Assembly: GCA_963737285.1 (NCBI GenBank)
Contig: CAVTRT010000003.1
Span: 4,588,001 to 4,652,000, forward strand
Length of the DNA: 64,000 nucleotides
Reading direction: 5' to 3'
DNA from: Trebonia sp963737285
GTDB lineage: Bacteria > Actinomycetota > Actinomycetes > Streptosporangiales > Streptosporangiaceae
Positions 41,082-49,892 of this stretch are shown one piece after another. The translations under genes were made by a program, and so were the position numbers. Under the pieces are notes generated by a model. It was not told where the DNA came from. It saw nothing but the letters and a program-made list of their open reading frames with translations, and ran no database searches. Positions within the stretch are counted from its first letter, which is position 1. Every line of letters starts with the position of its first letter.

Positions 41082-41962
41082 CGGCGTCCGTCACGGGGAG
41101 GGTAGAACGCGCCGAGGACCATGAAGCCCTGGGGCCGCTTTTGCTGGTTGCCGACGAAGAAGGCCAGGTCGTTGGTCGGGGCGCAGATCTCGTCAAGGAA
41201 CCTCTTCCGGAGGGCGGCGCTTGCCTCCGCGTCACCTAGGCGGCTGAGGTTGCGCTGCAGGGTTACCCACTCCCAGTCGTAGATGCCCTGCCGATGCCCG
41301 CCACAGCCTGGCGCCTGGCAGACGTACCGGTACCAGCCGCGGAACCGCGGTGCCTCCAGGTCCGTCTTCGGCCGTCGGCTCATTCCGGGGAATTCGATCT
41401 GGTTCATGTACGCGTCGATCTTGCCTTGCTCGTCGGCGGTCCACGGGCCGTGCAACTCGATGTCCATGCCGGTCACCTCGCGGGGCCGGATCGCGGCAAG
41501 GGACTTAGCCGACCCTCGCAGGCGGGCAGCCTCGATCAGGCCACACATGCTTCCCTCGACGTACTCGTCGATGAACTGCCGCCGCCGCTCCCAGGGCGGA
41601 AGGTGCCCCTCATTCCTGATGGTGTCCACCTGGGGCCGCCAGCTCTCGGCGCGCGGGTCGCCCGGGCTGGGCCTGGCCATCAGCGTCACGATGTCGTACT
41701 TCCGGAAGTTGTCGTCCCTCTCAAGCTCACGGGAGTTGACCGGGTACAGCCGCACCCACCCGGCCGCGTCCAGGTCAAGCCTCAGGCCGGCGACGCACAC
41801 CGTCTCGCCGTACGTCGCTGACGGGTTGGGCGCGGCCTTGACCGTGATGAGGACCCTCATACGCACCGGGCGGCCATCGACGGGCTTCGCCGGCACCACG
41901 CCCGGATCCGGGCCAAATAGGGACGCCTGAATAGCTACCGGGTGATTACGATCCGAACCCAC
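41078..41962 (-). CDS. Hypothetical DUF488-associated protein
   Basis: The 294-residue protein has a conserved core VLITVKAAPNPSATYGETVCVAGLRLDLDAAGWVRLYPVNSRELERDDNFRKYDIVTLMARPSPGDPRAESWRPQVDTIRN. A Cys/His pattern YVCQAPGCGGHRQGIYDWEW and FVGNQQKRPQGFMVLGAFYPPR near the end follow. From memory, proteins with this KAxPNPSxxYGETVCVAG opening recur next to DUF488 genes. The stop codons of the two genes overlap here. Function unknown; a nucleic-acid-related role in defence is inference from position. Confidence 0.6.
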   Translation of the reverse strand: MGSDRNHPVAIQASLFGPDPGVVPAKPVDGRPVRMRVLITVKAAPNPSATYGETVCVAGLRLDLDAAGWVRLYPVNSRELERDDNFRKYDIVTLMARPSPGDPRAESWRPQVDTIRNEGHLPPWERRRQFIDEYVEGSMCGLIEAARLRGSAKSLAAIRPREVTGMDIELHGPWTADEQGKIDAYMNQIEFPGMSRRPKTDLEAPRFRGWYRYVCQAPGCGGHRQGIYDWEWVTLQRNLSRLGDAEASAALRKRFLDEICAPTNDLAFFVGNQQKRPQGFMVLGAFYPPRDGRR

Positions 41963-42191
41963 ATACTCGTAGTAACCTCCGATGACGAACCCGTCAACAG
42001 GCTCTAGGTTGTCCGGTCCCCTGACCGATTGCAGGGCGTCACGACAGACGGTGCGCGATCACGTTCTCGTGGGACCGTCATGGGACGGGTCGTGGGACGA
42101 GAAGCCCGCGCAACCCAGGGATATAGGGGACAACCGGGACAGCCTCAGGGACGAAAGCCCAGGTAGCAGCCTCAGCCAGAACCAACAGCGC

Positions 42192-42224
42192 ACTTTTAAT
42201 CCGTTGGTTCAGGGTTCGAGCCCC
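42192..42224 (+). other. tRNA-Lys-like 3' half, left part (probable att remnant)
   Basis: CACTTTTAATCCGTTGG followed by TTCAGGGTTCGAGCCC has the anticodon loop CTTTTAA (anticodon UUU), the 3' side of the anticodon stem and the T-loop. The T-stem partner and acceptor 3' strand (CTGGCGCCCCACC) lie at 43935-43947, beyond an inserted IS. No 5' acceptor (GGGGCGC expected) or D-arm is present upstream, so this is a 3' tRNA fragment as left by integrases, not a working tRNA. Confidence 0.65.
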
Positions 42225-43922
42225 ACTGCCCTTAAGTTCCGGGACTTCTGTAGTCCGGTGGGCCTGTTTGTCGGTTTTCCGTAACGGGTGGTCACGATGC
42301 GGATTCGAGGCGGGGAAGTGCCGGAAAGGGAACGAGGCCCCTGGTAGGACGTGTGGTGTCTAGTCATACGCCTGCCTGCTGGAGCCTCGTTGTCTGCGTA
42401 TTCTGCCATGCCTGCCGTCGTGCTGCCCGCTGTTCCGGCCGGGCCCGGGCCTGAGGGGGGGCTGGCTGCCAGGGTGGCGGCGGGGCCGGGGTTGTGGGAG
42501 GACGAGGAGTGGCTGTCTGAGCTGCGGCGGGACGGGATGGTCTCGGAGCTGCTGGCCGGCGGGGTGCTCGCGCGCGCGGCGGCTGAGGGCGGTCACGGGT
42601 GCCGGATCGAGCGGGCGCTGACGGCGGTGATGATCCTGCTGTGCCTGGTCACCGGGGCGCTGTTCGCGTCGCAGTCGTATGCGATGGTGCTGGCCAGGGC
42701 CTTCGCGATGCCGGGCGCGCGGGTGCGGCCGGGCACCCCGGTGCCGACCCCGCCGGCGCTGTCGCAGGCCCGCGCCCGGCTCGGCGAGCAGCCGGCCCGG
42801 CTCGCGTTCGAGCTGGACGCCGCGCGGGACGACGTGCCGCTGTGCGAGGGCGGCGCCCTCTTCGGCCTTGAGCTGGTCATCTTCGACGGGACCACCCTGG
42901 ACCTGCACGCCTGCCCGGAGCTGGCGGCGGAGTTCGGCGTGCCCGAGGGCGGCACCCGCCCGCAGCTGCGGGTGACCGCGCTGCTGCAGGCCGGCACCAT
43001 GCGGTGGCGGGCCGCCGCCGTCGGCGGATACCACGACGGGGAGAACGCCCTGGCGGACCAGCCGGAGGGCGCGCTGCGCCCGGGCCAGCTGTCCCTGGCC
43101 GACCGCGGCTTCTTCTCCATGGACCGGTGGATCCGGTTCTCCGCCACCGGGGCGCACCTGCTGTGGCGGGCCAAGAACGGCGCGAGGTCCGTCCCCTTCC
43201 GGCACCTGCGCACCCTGAAGGACGGCTCGGAGCTCGTCCTGCTCCGCGAGAGCGCCGGCATGCTGGGGAAACGGCGCCGCGACGCCGGCGACCGGGCGCT
43301 CCCCAGGCACCCGGACACCGTCGCCCGGCTGGTCTGCTTCACCATCCTGACCACCACCCGCAGCGGCCGGACGAAGAAGGCCGAGGTCCGCGTCCTGACC
43401 ACGCTCCTGGACCCGGATGCGTTCCCCGCCCGGGAGATCGCGGCCGGCTACGCGAGGCGCTGGCAGGTGGAAACCGCGTTCTTGCACCTCAAGCGCACCA
43501 TCCGCGGCGCCGGGCGGGAACTGCGCGGCCAGTCCCCGGGAGCTCGCCCGCCAGGAAGCCTGGGCGCTGCTCCTCGCCCACAACATGATCGCTGCCATGG
43601 CCGCCCGCGCAGCGCACGCGGCCGGGACCGGCATCGCCGCCGTCTCCCTCGCCGCCGTCCTCGCCCTCGTCCGCGACCACGTCACCGCCGACACATGCTG
43701 CCCCCACTGCGGAAAGCGCCCCTCCGGCACCGGCGACCCGCTCGCGCCCCTCACCACAGCCATCGCCGCCCAGCCACTGAACAGGGAAAACAGGAAACGG
43801 ACATCCGGAAGGACCAAGGCCGAGCGCAGGAAATGGCCAACCGAGGAAGCCACCTACGACCTCACGATAACCCCGTCAAACCTCCCACCAGCGGACACAA
43901 GTCCGAGAACTTAAGGGCAGTG
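42225..43922 (+). mobile_element. IS4-family insertion sequence (1,698 bp)
   Basis: The ends are inverted repeats CACTGCCCTTAAGTTC (42225-42240) and its exact complement (43907-43922), with weaker similarity extending to about 27 bp. The 12-bp target duplication GGGTTCGAGCCC is found at 42213-42224 and 43923-43934, i.e. in the T-loop of the tRNA-like sequence. A single transposase gene fills the interior. Confidence 0.9.
42351..43914 (+). pseudogene. IS4-family transposase, frameshifted
   Basis: The protein has an IS4 N-terminal domain (LLAGGVLARAAAEGGHGCRIERALTAVMILLCLVTGALFASQSYAMVLARAF). DDE-fold segments follow: LVIFDGTTLDLHACPELAAEFG, LSLADRGFFSMDRWIRF and GYARRWQVETAFLHLKRTIRGAGRELRGQSP. 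The last matches the Y-(2)-R-(3)-E-(6)-K signature (YARRWQVETAFLHLK). Near 43,540 the frame shifts by one base and continues ELARQEAWALLLAHNMIAAMAARAAHAAG to a stop at 43914. Start is either the GTG at 42351 or ATG at 42408. Confidence 0.85.
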
Positions 43923-44210
43923 GGGTTCGAGCCCCTGGCGCCCCACCCTTTGTTCGAATCATGCAAAGTGTCCCTGACCTGCGGTGGCGCTAGGTTCAGG
44001 GGCACTCTACCGAGCGTTTAGCTATGCAGTTGCGCGCAGCCAAAAGCGGGTTTCTGCGGGTGGCCGTGCCGAATACGTGGCGAAGTCCTGGGCACCGGCG
44101 GGATGACCGTGCCGGTCAGGACCTCGCCGGTGGCCAGGCCGTAGCGGTCGCGGGTCGACAGGGCGCCCATCGGCTGGAACGCGACCCGCACTCAAATCCG
44201 GGGAGGCGGA
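43923..44210. other. tRNA 3' end and non-coding flank
   Basis: The first 25 bp complete the T-stem and acceptor strand of the tRNA-Lys-like fragment (GGGTTCGAGCCCCTGG, then CGCCCCACC). The remainder holds no convincing gene. A minus-strand stretch reading MGALSTRDRYGLATGEVLTGTVIPPVP (from 44171) may be a gene fragment. Confidence 0.45.
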
Positions 44211-44954
44211 CTAATACCGCTGCGCATACCAGGTCGGTGACTCGCCGAACATGCTCTTGAAGTCGCGGATGAAATGGCCCTGGTCGGCGTAGCCGAGGTC
44301 CGCCGCCAGCACAGCCCAGTCGATCGCCCCGCCAGCTGCCATGCGTGCGGTCACCTCGTGCAGGCGGTAGCGGCGGATCACCCACTTGGGCCCGATGCCG
44401 ACGTACTCCGCGAACAGCCGTTGCAGCCCCCGCATGCTCAGCCCCAGCTCGCCGGCGAGGCGTTCGACCCTGGTCACGGCCTTGTCCCGAGCGATCAGCT
44501 CGACCGCGGCCACCGCCTGGCGCACCCAAGGGTCGTCGTCCGGCAGGTGTTTCAGCAGGAACGCATCCACGGTCGGCACGTCGAGCGTCGTGGGCAGGTC
44601 CGGGCCGAACACCTCGGTCGCCGGGACGACTCGGTCGGTGATCGTCGAGACGGAGGCGCCGAGGAACGGGCGGAAGCAGCCCGGCCGGAACGCGACGCCG
44701 AAGACGTGGCCGCGGCCCTCGAGAACCTTGACCTGGTAGCCGCTGCACACGCCGTTGACGTCCGCGCGGCCGCCGCCGAACGACAGGTGCACGTTCGGGT
44801 GCGGCACGATCTTCTGCCGGTCGGGCTCGGCGTAGTCCCAGCGAGCCTCCCAGTACCGCTCCACCCATGGCGCGAGCGCCTGCGACGGGCCGTGGAACGC
44901 GTGGCGCTGATACCTGGTCCACGCACTCCGCAGCTCACGAACGTCCCGCCCCAC
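44211..44954 (-). CDS. AraC-family transcriptional regulator
   Basis: The protein of about 247 residues from GTG 44954 has an N-terminal DUF6597-like sensor domain (LAPWVERYWEARWDYAEPDRQKIVPHPNVHLSFGGGRADVNG, FGVAFRPGCFRPFLGASVSTITDRVVPATEVFG). A C-terminal AraC domain follows (VTRVERLAGELGLSMRGLQRLFAEYVGIGPKWVIRRYRLHEVTARMA and WAVLAADLGYADQGHFIRDFKSMFGESPTWY). It is divergent from the next gene, separated by about 65 bp, and may regulate it. Confidence 0.85.
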   Translation of the reverse strand: MGRDVRELRSAWTRYQRHAFHGPSQALAPWVERYWEARWDYAEPDRQKIVPHPNVHLSFGGGRADVNGVCSGYQVKVLEGRGHVFGVAFRPGCFRPFLGASVSTITDRVVPATEVFGPDLPTTLDVPTVDAFLLKHLPDDDPWVRQAVAAVELIARDKAVTRVERLAGELGLSMRGLQRLFAEYVGIGPKWVIRRYRLHEVTARMAAGGAIDWAVLAADLGYADQGHFIRDFKSMFGESPTWYAQRY

Positions 44955-45018
44955 ACGGCAGAGTGTATGTCGCCTTTGTTCAATACCCCTCCGGCCCGCG
45001 CCACCTAGCGTTGCCGTC

Positions 45019-45587
45019 ATGTCATACCTTTCCAACGCGGCCGAGGCCATGGCCGCAGTCGCCCGAACCATCACCGACGACCAGCTCGCCAACAAGACTC
45101 CGTGCACGGAGTACGACGTGCGGGCACTGGTCAACCACCTCCTGTTCTGGGGCCGTCGCTCGCCGGCGCCGGCCGCAAGGAGTCTGTTCCGCAGCCGGCG
45201 GCCACCGAGTCCGATGTGGACCTGGCGGCCGGCGACTGGCGCGGGCGGCTGCTCGCCCTGCTGGACGACATCACGTCGTCGTGGGCGCCGCCGAGCGCCT
45301 GGGAGGGCGAGACGAGCATGGGGACGCCGCACACGCTGCCCGCGCCCGTCATGGGCGACATGATCGTCGGCGAGATGGCCGTGCACGGCTGGGACCTGGC
45401 GGTCGCGACCGGGCAGCGGCTGGAACTGCCCGCCGACCTGCTGGCGCATCTGCACGACACGGTGTTCGCCGGCGTGGAGCAGGGGCGGGAGATGGGTATG
45501 TACGGACCGGAGGTCGCGGTGCCGGCCGACGCACCCACCTTGGACCGCATCCTCGGCCTGACCGGCCGTGATCCCGCCTGGGCGTAG
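45019..45587 (+). CDS. TIGR03086-family (DinB-like/maleylpyruvate isomerase N-terminal) protein, frameshifted
   Basis: The protein starts MSYLSNAAEAMAAVARTITDDQLANKTPCTEYDVRALVNHLLFWG, the metal-binding helix pair of this mycothiol/DinB-like family (His in LVNHL). After a one-base shift near 45,155 it continues PSLAGAGRKESVPQPAATESDVDLAAGDWRGRLLALLDDITSSW and MGDMIVGEMAVHGWDLAVATGQRLELPADL (HGWDLA motif). The combined length of about 189 is normal. The enzyme substrate is unknown. Confidence 0.7.
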
Positions 45588-45717
45588 TCTCCGACTGGTG
45601 CGGCGCCCTGGGGGCGGCTGGCAGCGGATGCGGGACGAAGGCGTCGGCGACGTCATCAAGCGCCGTGAAGCCTGGCTGGACCAGAACGCCGCAACGCTGA
45701 CCGCCGCCCTCACCGCA

Positions 45718-46282
45718 CCCGCGAACACGAGCAGCGCACCCTGCTGCTGGCCTGGAGCCAGGACATCACCCCGCAGCGCTGGCTGTGGACCAAGTTCGCG
45801 CTGCTCGGCGTCCTGACCGCAGCGGCGGCAGCGGCGGTGTCCGCCGCTGCCGGGCGCCTGGCCCACGTGGTGAGCATCGCGACCGGGAAGAGCTTGTTCT
45901 CCCTGCTTTCCGGCGCCGGCTTCCTGGTCACCGGCATACTGCCGCTGGCGCTGCAGACCGTGGCGTGGCTCGCCGTCGGTGCGGCAACCAGGACTTCACC
46001 TCCCGGCTGGGCGCCAACATCCTGGTCGTCCACTAGGGCATGGACACGATCTACGACGCGTCTGGCCACGTCATGAACGGTGCCGCCGTGCAGTCGCTGT
46101 GCCCGTCAGGGAACAGCGACTGCCGGGCGCAACACCACCTTATAGAAGCCCTGCGCTATCAGCCAGGGAGCCGGATTCCCGACTTCCACCTCATCCTGGC
46201 CTGCGGCTATTTCGCCCTCGGCGCGATCGCCGTCGCCGTCGTGTGGTGGCTGGTCCGGCGCACCAGCCTGAGCGCTGGCTAA
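45718..46282 (+). pseudogene. Remnant of an ABC-2-type permease
   Basis: One frame reads REHEQRTLLLAWSQDITPQRWLWTKFALLGVLTAAAAAAVSAAAGRLAHVVSIATGKSLFSLLSGAGFLVTGILPLALQTVAWLAVGAA. This resembles the cytosolic loop and membrane helices of Streptomyces ABC-2 permeases. A second frame (46040-46282) supplies the last membrane helix (DFHLILACGYFALGAIAVAVVWWLVRRT). The N-terminal half is missing and stops intervene, so it is a decayed gene. Confidence 0.55.
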
Positions 46283-46685
46283 CGAACCCAAACCTTGATC
46301 CCAGCCCCGAGTCCGGCAATCGAGCTCGCCTGGCATAGCGCAGTAGCTTGAGGACCAAGGAACCGCCACCTGCCGGAAGCCCTCAGAGCTGCGAAGGCGA
46401 ATACGACACAGTTTGATCCGACAGTGCACCAGTAAAGCATCTGGCGCGTTCCAGGCCGCCGAGCGCTGGGGCTGGGTCGACGGAAACCCTGCCGACTCCG
46501 CCAAGCCGCCCTTGCCCTGACATGGCATCGTACGGCGATGGCTGGCGCGGGGCGCTGCTTTTCGCGCCCGTGAGTGCGGCGGCACGTGTCCCGCATGGGT
46601 ATATAGGCATCGCAAGCCCCGTGTGAAGGCTGGTTCGTTGTGCGGTGGCAGACAGCAGGGTCATCATAGGAGAGAGTCACCAGAG
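46283..46685. other. Intergenic region upstream of a lone DUF397 gene
   Basis: No gene can be supported in these 403 bp. GGTATATAGG near 46,598 could be a -10 element for the DUF397 gene. The XRE/DUF5753 partner normally found beside DUF397 is absent. Confidence 0.4.
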
Positions 46686-46859
46686 ATGGACGGCATAGGC
46701 AACTGGCGGAAGTCCAGCCACAGCACGGGCAACGGCGGGGAGTGCGTGGAGGTCGCGTCGGCTGACGGCGTGGTCATCCGGGACACTACCGACCGGGGCG
46801 GCTTCACGCTCAGCGTGAGCACTGGCGCGTGGGCAACGTTCCTCACAGCGCTGCGCTAG
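46686..46859 (+). CDS. DUF397 domain protein, orphan
   Basis: The 57-residue protein MDGIGNWRKSSHSTGNGGECVEVASADGVVIRDTTDRGGFTLSVSTGAWATFLTAL shows the DUF397 signature WRKSSHS..G..CVEVA....VxIRDT. A GGAGAGAG ribosome site precedes it. Unlike the copy at 16896 it has no neighbouring XRE regulator. Confidence 0.85.
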   Translation: MDGIGNWRKSSHSTGNGGECVEVASADGVVIRDTTDRGGFTLSVSTGAWATFLTALR

Positions 46860-46873
46860 CAGCCCGGCACGCA

Positions 46874-46893
46874 GCCCGCCCCTAGGGGCGGGC
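46874..46893. terminator. Probable bidirectional terminator
   Basis: GCCCGCCCCTAGGGGCGGGC is a perfect 20-bp palindrome, followed by TTCGTCG, 14 bp after the DUF397 stop. Confidence 0.65.
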
Positions 46894-46978
46894 TTCGTCG
46901 TAGGGAATCGTCACCCTCTGTCCCTGAACCCTCGCAACCGTGCTCAGCCCAGGTGAGCACCTCAGCTAAGCATCCGCT

Positions 46979-47830
46979 CTAACCAGGAGCCAGCGAGCGC
47001 GTCGCGTGGTCGGTCGCCCGGCGGTCCGGCGCAGCGCCAGGCCTTCCGCAAGCCCGTGCGGTGTAGCTGCTCAGCCGGTACCGGGCGCGGCGCGGCGGAG
47101 CTGCACGGGCCGCCCACCCGGTCAGCCCGGCCGGCAGCCGTGGCTCACCGCCGAAGAAACCCCGCTGGCTGGCCTCCGCAGCCGACCAGATCGCCAGCAG
47201 CGATACCGGCCGCCACAGCCGTACCCGCTCGCGGTCTACCGGCAGCACCCGCCGGTACCCGGTCAGGTAAGCCCGCTCCAGCGTGCGCCGCAGCACCCGC
47301 ATGAGCACCCGGTCCGCCGGCCGCGGCGCCGCTACCGCCGCGATCTCGAACCACAGCAGTGTCCACGAAATGTCGCCGTGCCGGTCGCCGACGCCGGCGT
47401 TCGTCCAGTCGATGACGTGCAGCGCCAAGCCGCCCGGTACCGCCAGCACGTTGAGCGGGTGAAAGTCGCCGTGGCACAGCACCGGGTCAGTGACTTCCAG
47501 CCGGTCCCGGACAAGCTCTATGTTCTGCAGCGAGGCGGCCAGTTCCCCCGAGCCACCAGATTCCGTCAGGCGCCTGGCCAGTCGCGGCCCGGTTTTATCC
47601 GGCGCCTTCCCCTGGACAGGCGTCCGCAGGCGAGCTGCCGAGCCGGTGCAATTCCGCGTGCGCGGCGCCCATCTGGACCATCAATTCCGGGATCCCCCAC
47701 GGCCTGCCGCGCACGGCCACAATGCCCAGCGGCACCCCGGGCGCCCCGCGCCATCACCTGGACAGGCGACGGCAGCGCCTCGCCCGGAGCCAGCACCGTC
47801 AGCACCTCCCGGTGCGGGGTCCTCCCGGGC
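46979..47830 (-). pseudogene. Phosphotransferase (APH/kinase-like) gene with several frameshifts
   Basis: Three frame pieces in order read LTVLAPGEALPSPVQVM, then GVPLGIVAVRGRPWGIPELMVQMGAAHAELHRLGSSPADACPGEG, then LARRLTESGGSGELAASLQNIELVRDRLEVTDPVLCHGDFHPLNVLAVPGGLALHVIDWTNAGVGDRHGDISWTLLWFEIA. The catalytic loop CHGDFHPLNVL and metal motif VIDWTNA are those of aminoglycoside-phosphotransferase-fold kinases. At least two indels separate the pieces. The start is not clear. Confidence 0.6.
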
Positions 47831-47898
47831 GGCGGGCGCCCAAGACTGGACCGCGCTCTCCCGGCCCCTTCAGCGCCGGCAACTTCATTTCGGCCTGC

Positions 47899-48123
47899 AT
47901 GCTGGGCGTAGGCCCTGCCTCTCTCATCGGATACGCGCTGTGGGCTTCGCGCAACGAAAAGCTCGGCGACCCCAATACCGCATTCGCAAATGTGTCGGCG
48001 CTCTTGTTCGCAGCGGTCATCGGTTTGCTCGGCCCGGTGTTTTACTGGCTCACAACCGGAGCGTGGCGCGCCACCCGGGAGCCGGTTCGTTCACCGCGAA
48101 CCGCTCCGGAAACTGAAAGTTGA
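47899..48123 (+). CDS. Small membrane protein, 5' end uncertain
   Basis: MLGVGPASLIGYALWASRNEKLGDPNTAFANVSALLFAAVIGLLGPVFYWLTTGAWRATREP has two membrane helices. In-frame sequence upstream (AGNFISAC) also looks coding, so the real start may lie earlier or be hidden by an indel. The stop at 48121-48123 coincides with the end of the high-GC actinobacterial segment. Confidence 0.4.
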   Translation: MLGVGPASLIGYALWASRNEKLGDPNTAFANVSALLFAAVIGLLGPVFYWLTTGAWRATREPVRSPRTAPETES

Positions 48124-48140
48124 AGTGAATCAAAAATTTG
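48110..48140. other. Compositional junction 1 (actinobacterial to acidobacterium-like)
   Basis: Within about 30 bp the sequence changes from very GC-rich DNA with Streptomyces-like codon use to moderate-GC DNA (GAATCAAAAATTTGCAAGG onward). No integrase, att-like repeat or IS is visible at the border. Confidence 0.7.
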
Positions 48141-48254
48141 CAAGGCTGGCGTCGCGGTCGCGAAGTTTTGCGGCTAACGATATATTCGAATCAACATCAA
48201 TACAGGCAATTGCCTGCGATGGGTGTCCCTCTCCAATTCAACTTCAAGGAGTTT

Positions 48255-48752
48255 GTGATTTTGAAATCGCCATCAACGATTCTGCTGGCCGTTACAATCA
48301 TCCCGGTTTCTGCAGTCCTGCTCTCATTCATGCCACTTTCCAAAGCCCAACAACCAGCATCGTCTCCATCGCCTGAGGCAATCACATACCCCGCGCCTAC
48401 AAATCTGCGGGTTCTTCCCAAAGACCTTACCGGCGCCCAGGTGCGCGACATCATGGAAGGTTGGGAAAACGATCTGGGTGCCGAATGCAGCACCTGCCAC
48501 GTGCGCAATCCCAACGATCTTGGCCCTAACGGGCGGCCGCGTTTCAATTACGCCGACGACTCAAAAGAAGAGAAGAGAACTGCGCGCGTGATGTACGGGA
48601 TGGTGGATACCATCAATACAAACTTTGTGTCGAAGGTGCCAAACTCCGGCGTTGCCGTAAGCTGCGGAACCTGTCATCGCGGTCACTTGAGCCCGGAGCC
48701 TTATAACGGCGACGATGCCGAGAAGCCGGCAGGTCCAACGTCTGCGCATTGA
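48255..48752 (+). CDS. c-type cytochrome, two CxxCH motifs
   Basis: The protein of about 165 residues (start GTG 48255 or TTG 48261 after AAGGAG) has a signal peptide ILKSPSTILLAVTIIPVSAVLLSFMPLSKAQ. It continues TNLRVLPKDLTGAQVRDIMEGWENDLGAECSTCHVRNPND and GVAVSCGTCHRGHLSPEP, two haem-binding CxxCH sites. The pattern (NLxVLPKDLTG...M..W...LG..C..CHV...D...K...AR.M..MVD.IN) matches the photosynthetic-reaction-centre-type cytochrome c family common in Acidobacteria. It is periplasmic, probably in electron transfer. Confidence 0.8.
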   Translation: MILKSPSTILLAVTIIPVSAVLLSFMPLSKAQQPASSPSPEAITYPAPTNLRVLPKDLTGAQVRDIMEGWENDLGAECSTCHVRNPNDLGPNGRPRFNYADDSKEEKRTARVMYGMVDTINTNFVSKVPNSGVAVSCGTCHRGHLSPEPYNGDDAEKPAGPTSAH

Positions 48753-49148
48753 AAGCGCGGTATAAGGACGGCATAAAGACTCTACGTAGTTTCGAGGTTT
48801 CGTGTTACGCTCTGCTCAAGTGACTATGCGGCGCACAAGAACGCAAACCTCAATCAAGGTGCAATTGCGCATCAACCATATGGATGTGTGCTGCGGGCCG
48901 CCGTCTGTCTTCCTTCCCTGCCTTATCTGAAACGCCGTAAGTACCAGACGTTGCACAAAATGTAAGTGCAAACAGAGCCGTTTGTTTCAAACGGCTCAAG
49001 GCATTCCTTCTCTCATCCACATCGAACCGGAAGAATCAGGGTCAGCCTGAGCGGGAGCCTCTCTCTATAAATGGGGCGGCATACAGGCCCGGGGCACACC
49101 ATTCTGGTAACGATTTCACTATGAGAGCGGTCGGAAGCGGAGGATGAC
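48753..49148. other. Intergenic region before the DUF1989 operon
   Basis: The 396-bp gap holds a 10-bp stem hairpin (48975-48997) and, near 49,066, CTCTCTATAAATGG, a possible -10 region for the operon. I looked for a ykkC guanidine riboswitch here and did not recognise one. Confidence 0.45.
48975..48997. terminator. Hairpin, 10-bp perfect stem
   Basis: GAGCCGTTTG-TTT-CAAACGGCTC is a perfect 10-bp stem with a 3-base loop. It probably terminates the cytochrome transcript, although no U-tract follows. Confidence 0.5.
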
Positions 49149-49868
49149 ATGTTGATGGAGCCAAGTGTGCTTTGTAGCGAGGTTCTACCCGGCGGCGGTA
49201 CCTGGTCGCATGTATTGAAGCGCGGCACGGCGTTGCGCATTACCGATATTGAAGGCGGCGCAAACGTTGCGGCATACTTCCTCAACTTCGAACTTCCTGC
49301 AGAACGGTTTAATCTTCCCGACACGTTGAAAGCGCAACATACAGCGCGTTTGACCAAGGGGCATGTTTTGTATTCCGACATGGGGCGCATTCTTTGCTCC
49401 ATCACCGAAGACACAGTAGGCTGGCACGACCCGCTGGCGGGATTGTCGAACTCGTCGCAGGTGGAAAAAAAGTATGGAAAGGCGACCTATCAGCAGGCAC
49501 GCAACGACTGGCATCAGAATGCCCGCGAATCAATGTCAATCGAATTGGGAAAATATGGGCTTGGCGCACGCGACCTGCATGCGACGGTGAATCTGTTCAG
49601 CAAGGTAACAGTCGACAACGAAGGAAACATGCAGTATCACGCCAATAACTCGCAGGCAGGAAGTTATGTAGAGTTGCGCGCGGAAATGAATGTTTTGGTC
49701 CTGCTGAATTGCACGCAGCATCCACTGGAACCGGGCGGGACCTACGCTCCGAAGCCGGTAACCCTGAGTATTTCGCGCGTTCCCGCGCCGCGCACCGACG
49801 ACCCCTGCCGCATGTTGTGCCGTGAAAACGCGCGCGGCTTTTTGCTTACCGAATTCTACTTTTTGTAA
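49149..49868 (+). CDS. DUF1989 protein (urea amidolyase-associated protein 1 / carboxyguanidine deiminase subunit)
   Basis: The 239-residue protein (MLMEPSVLCSEVLPGGGTWSHVLKRGTALRITDIEGGANVAAYFLNFELPAERFNLPDTLKAQHTARLTKGHVLYSDMGRILCSI) has the DUF1989 core, including GGANVAAYFLN, VGWHDPLAG and HANNSQAGSYVELRAEMNVLVLLNCTQHPLEP. UAAP1/UAAP2 homologues have been shown to form the CgiAB carboxyguanidine deiminase, converting the carboxylase product to allophanate. The GGAGG site before ATG 49149 supports the start. It is the first gene of the operon and intact. Confidence 0.85.
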   Translation: MLMEPSVLCSEVLPGGGTWSHVLKRGTALRITDIEGGANVAAYFLNFELPAERFNLPDTLKAQHTARLTKGHVLYSDMGRILCSITEDTVGWHDPLAGLSNSSQVEKKYGKATYQQARNDWHQNARESMSIELGKYGLGARDLHATVNLFSKVTVDNEGNMQYHANNSQAGSYVELRAEMNVLVLLNCTQHPLEPGGTYAPKPVTLSISRVPAPRTDDPCRMLCRENARGFLLTEFYFL

Positions 49869-49892
49869 TCCCCGCTCGAGAGGAAATGGAAC

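Noticed and set aside
19187..42190. Adaptation genes cas1, cas2 or cas4 near the CRISPR loci
   Set aside because: Frames around all three arrays were read and none shows Cas1, Cas2 or Cas4 motifs; the available genes are explained by other families.
43600..43860. Independent gene at the 3' end of the IS
   Set aside because: The frame MIAAMAARAAHAAG... is the continuation of the IS4 transposase after a one-base shift, ending just inside the right inverted repeat.
42190..43947. Complete tRNA gene interrupted by the IS
   Set aside because: The 5' acceptor strand and D-arm are not present upstream; the anticodon stem 5' side pairs poorly, so only the 3' half is supported.
45600..46282. Several short plus-strand genes between 45,600 and 46,282
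   Set aside because: Together they align in order with one ABC-2-type permease, so they are pieces of a decayed gene rather than separate proteins.
48753..49148. Possible ykkC (guanidine-I) riboswitch upstream of the DUF1989 operon
   Set aside because: The expected conserved ykkC blocks are not recognisable in this stretch; only an ordinary hairpin and a possible -10 box are seen.
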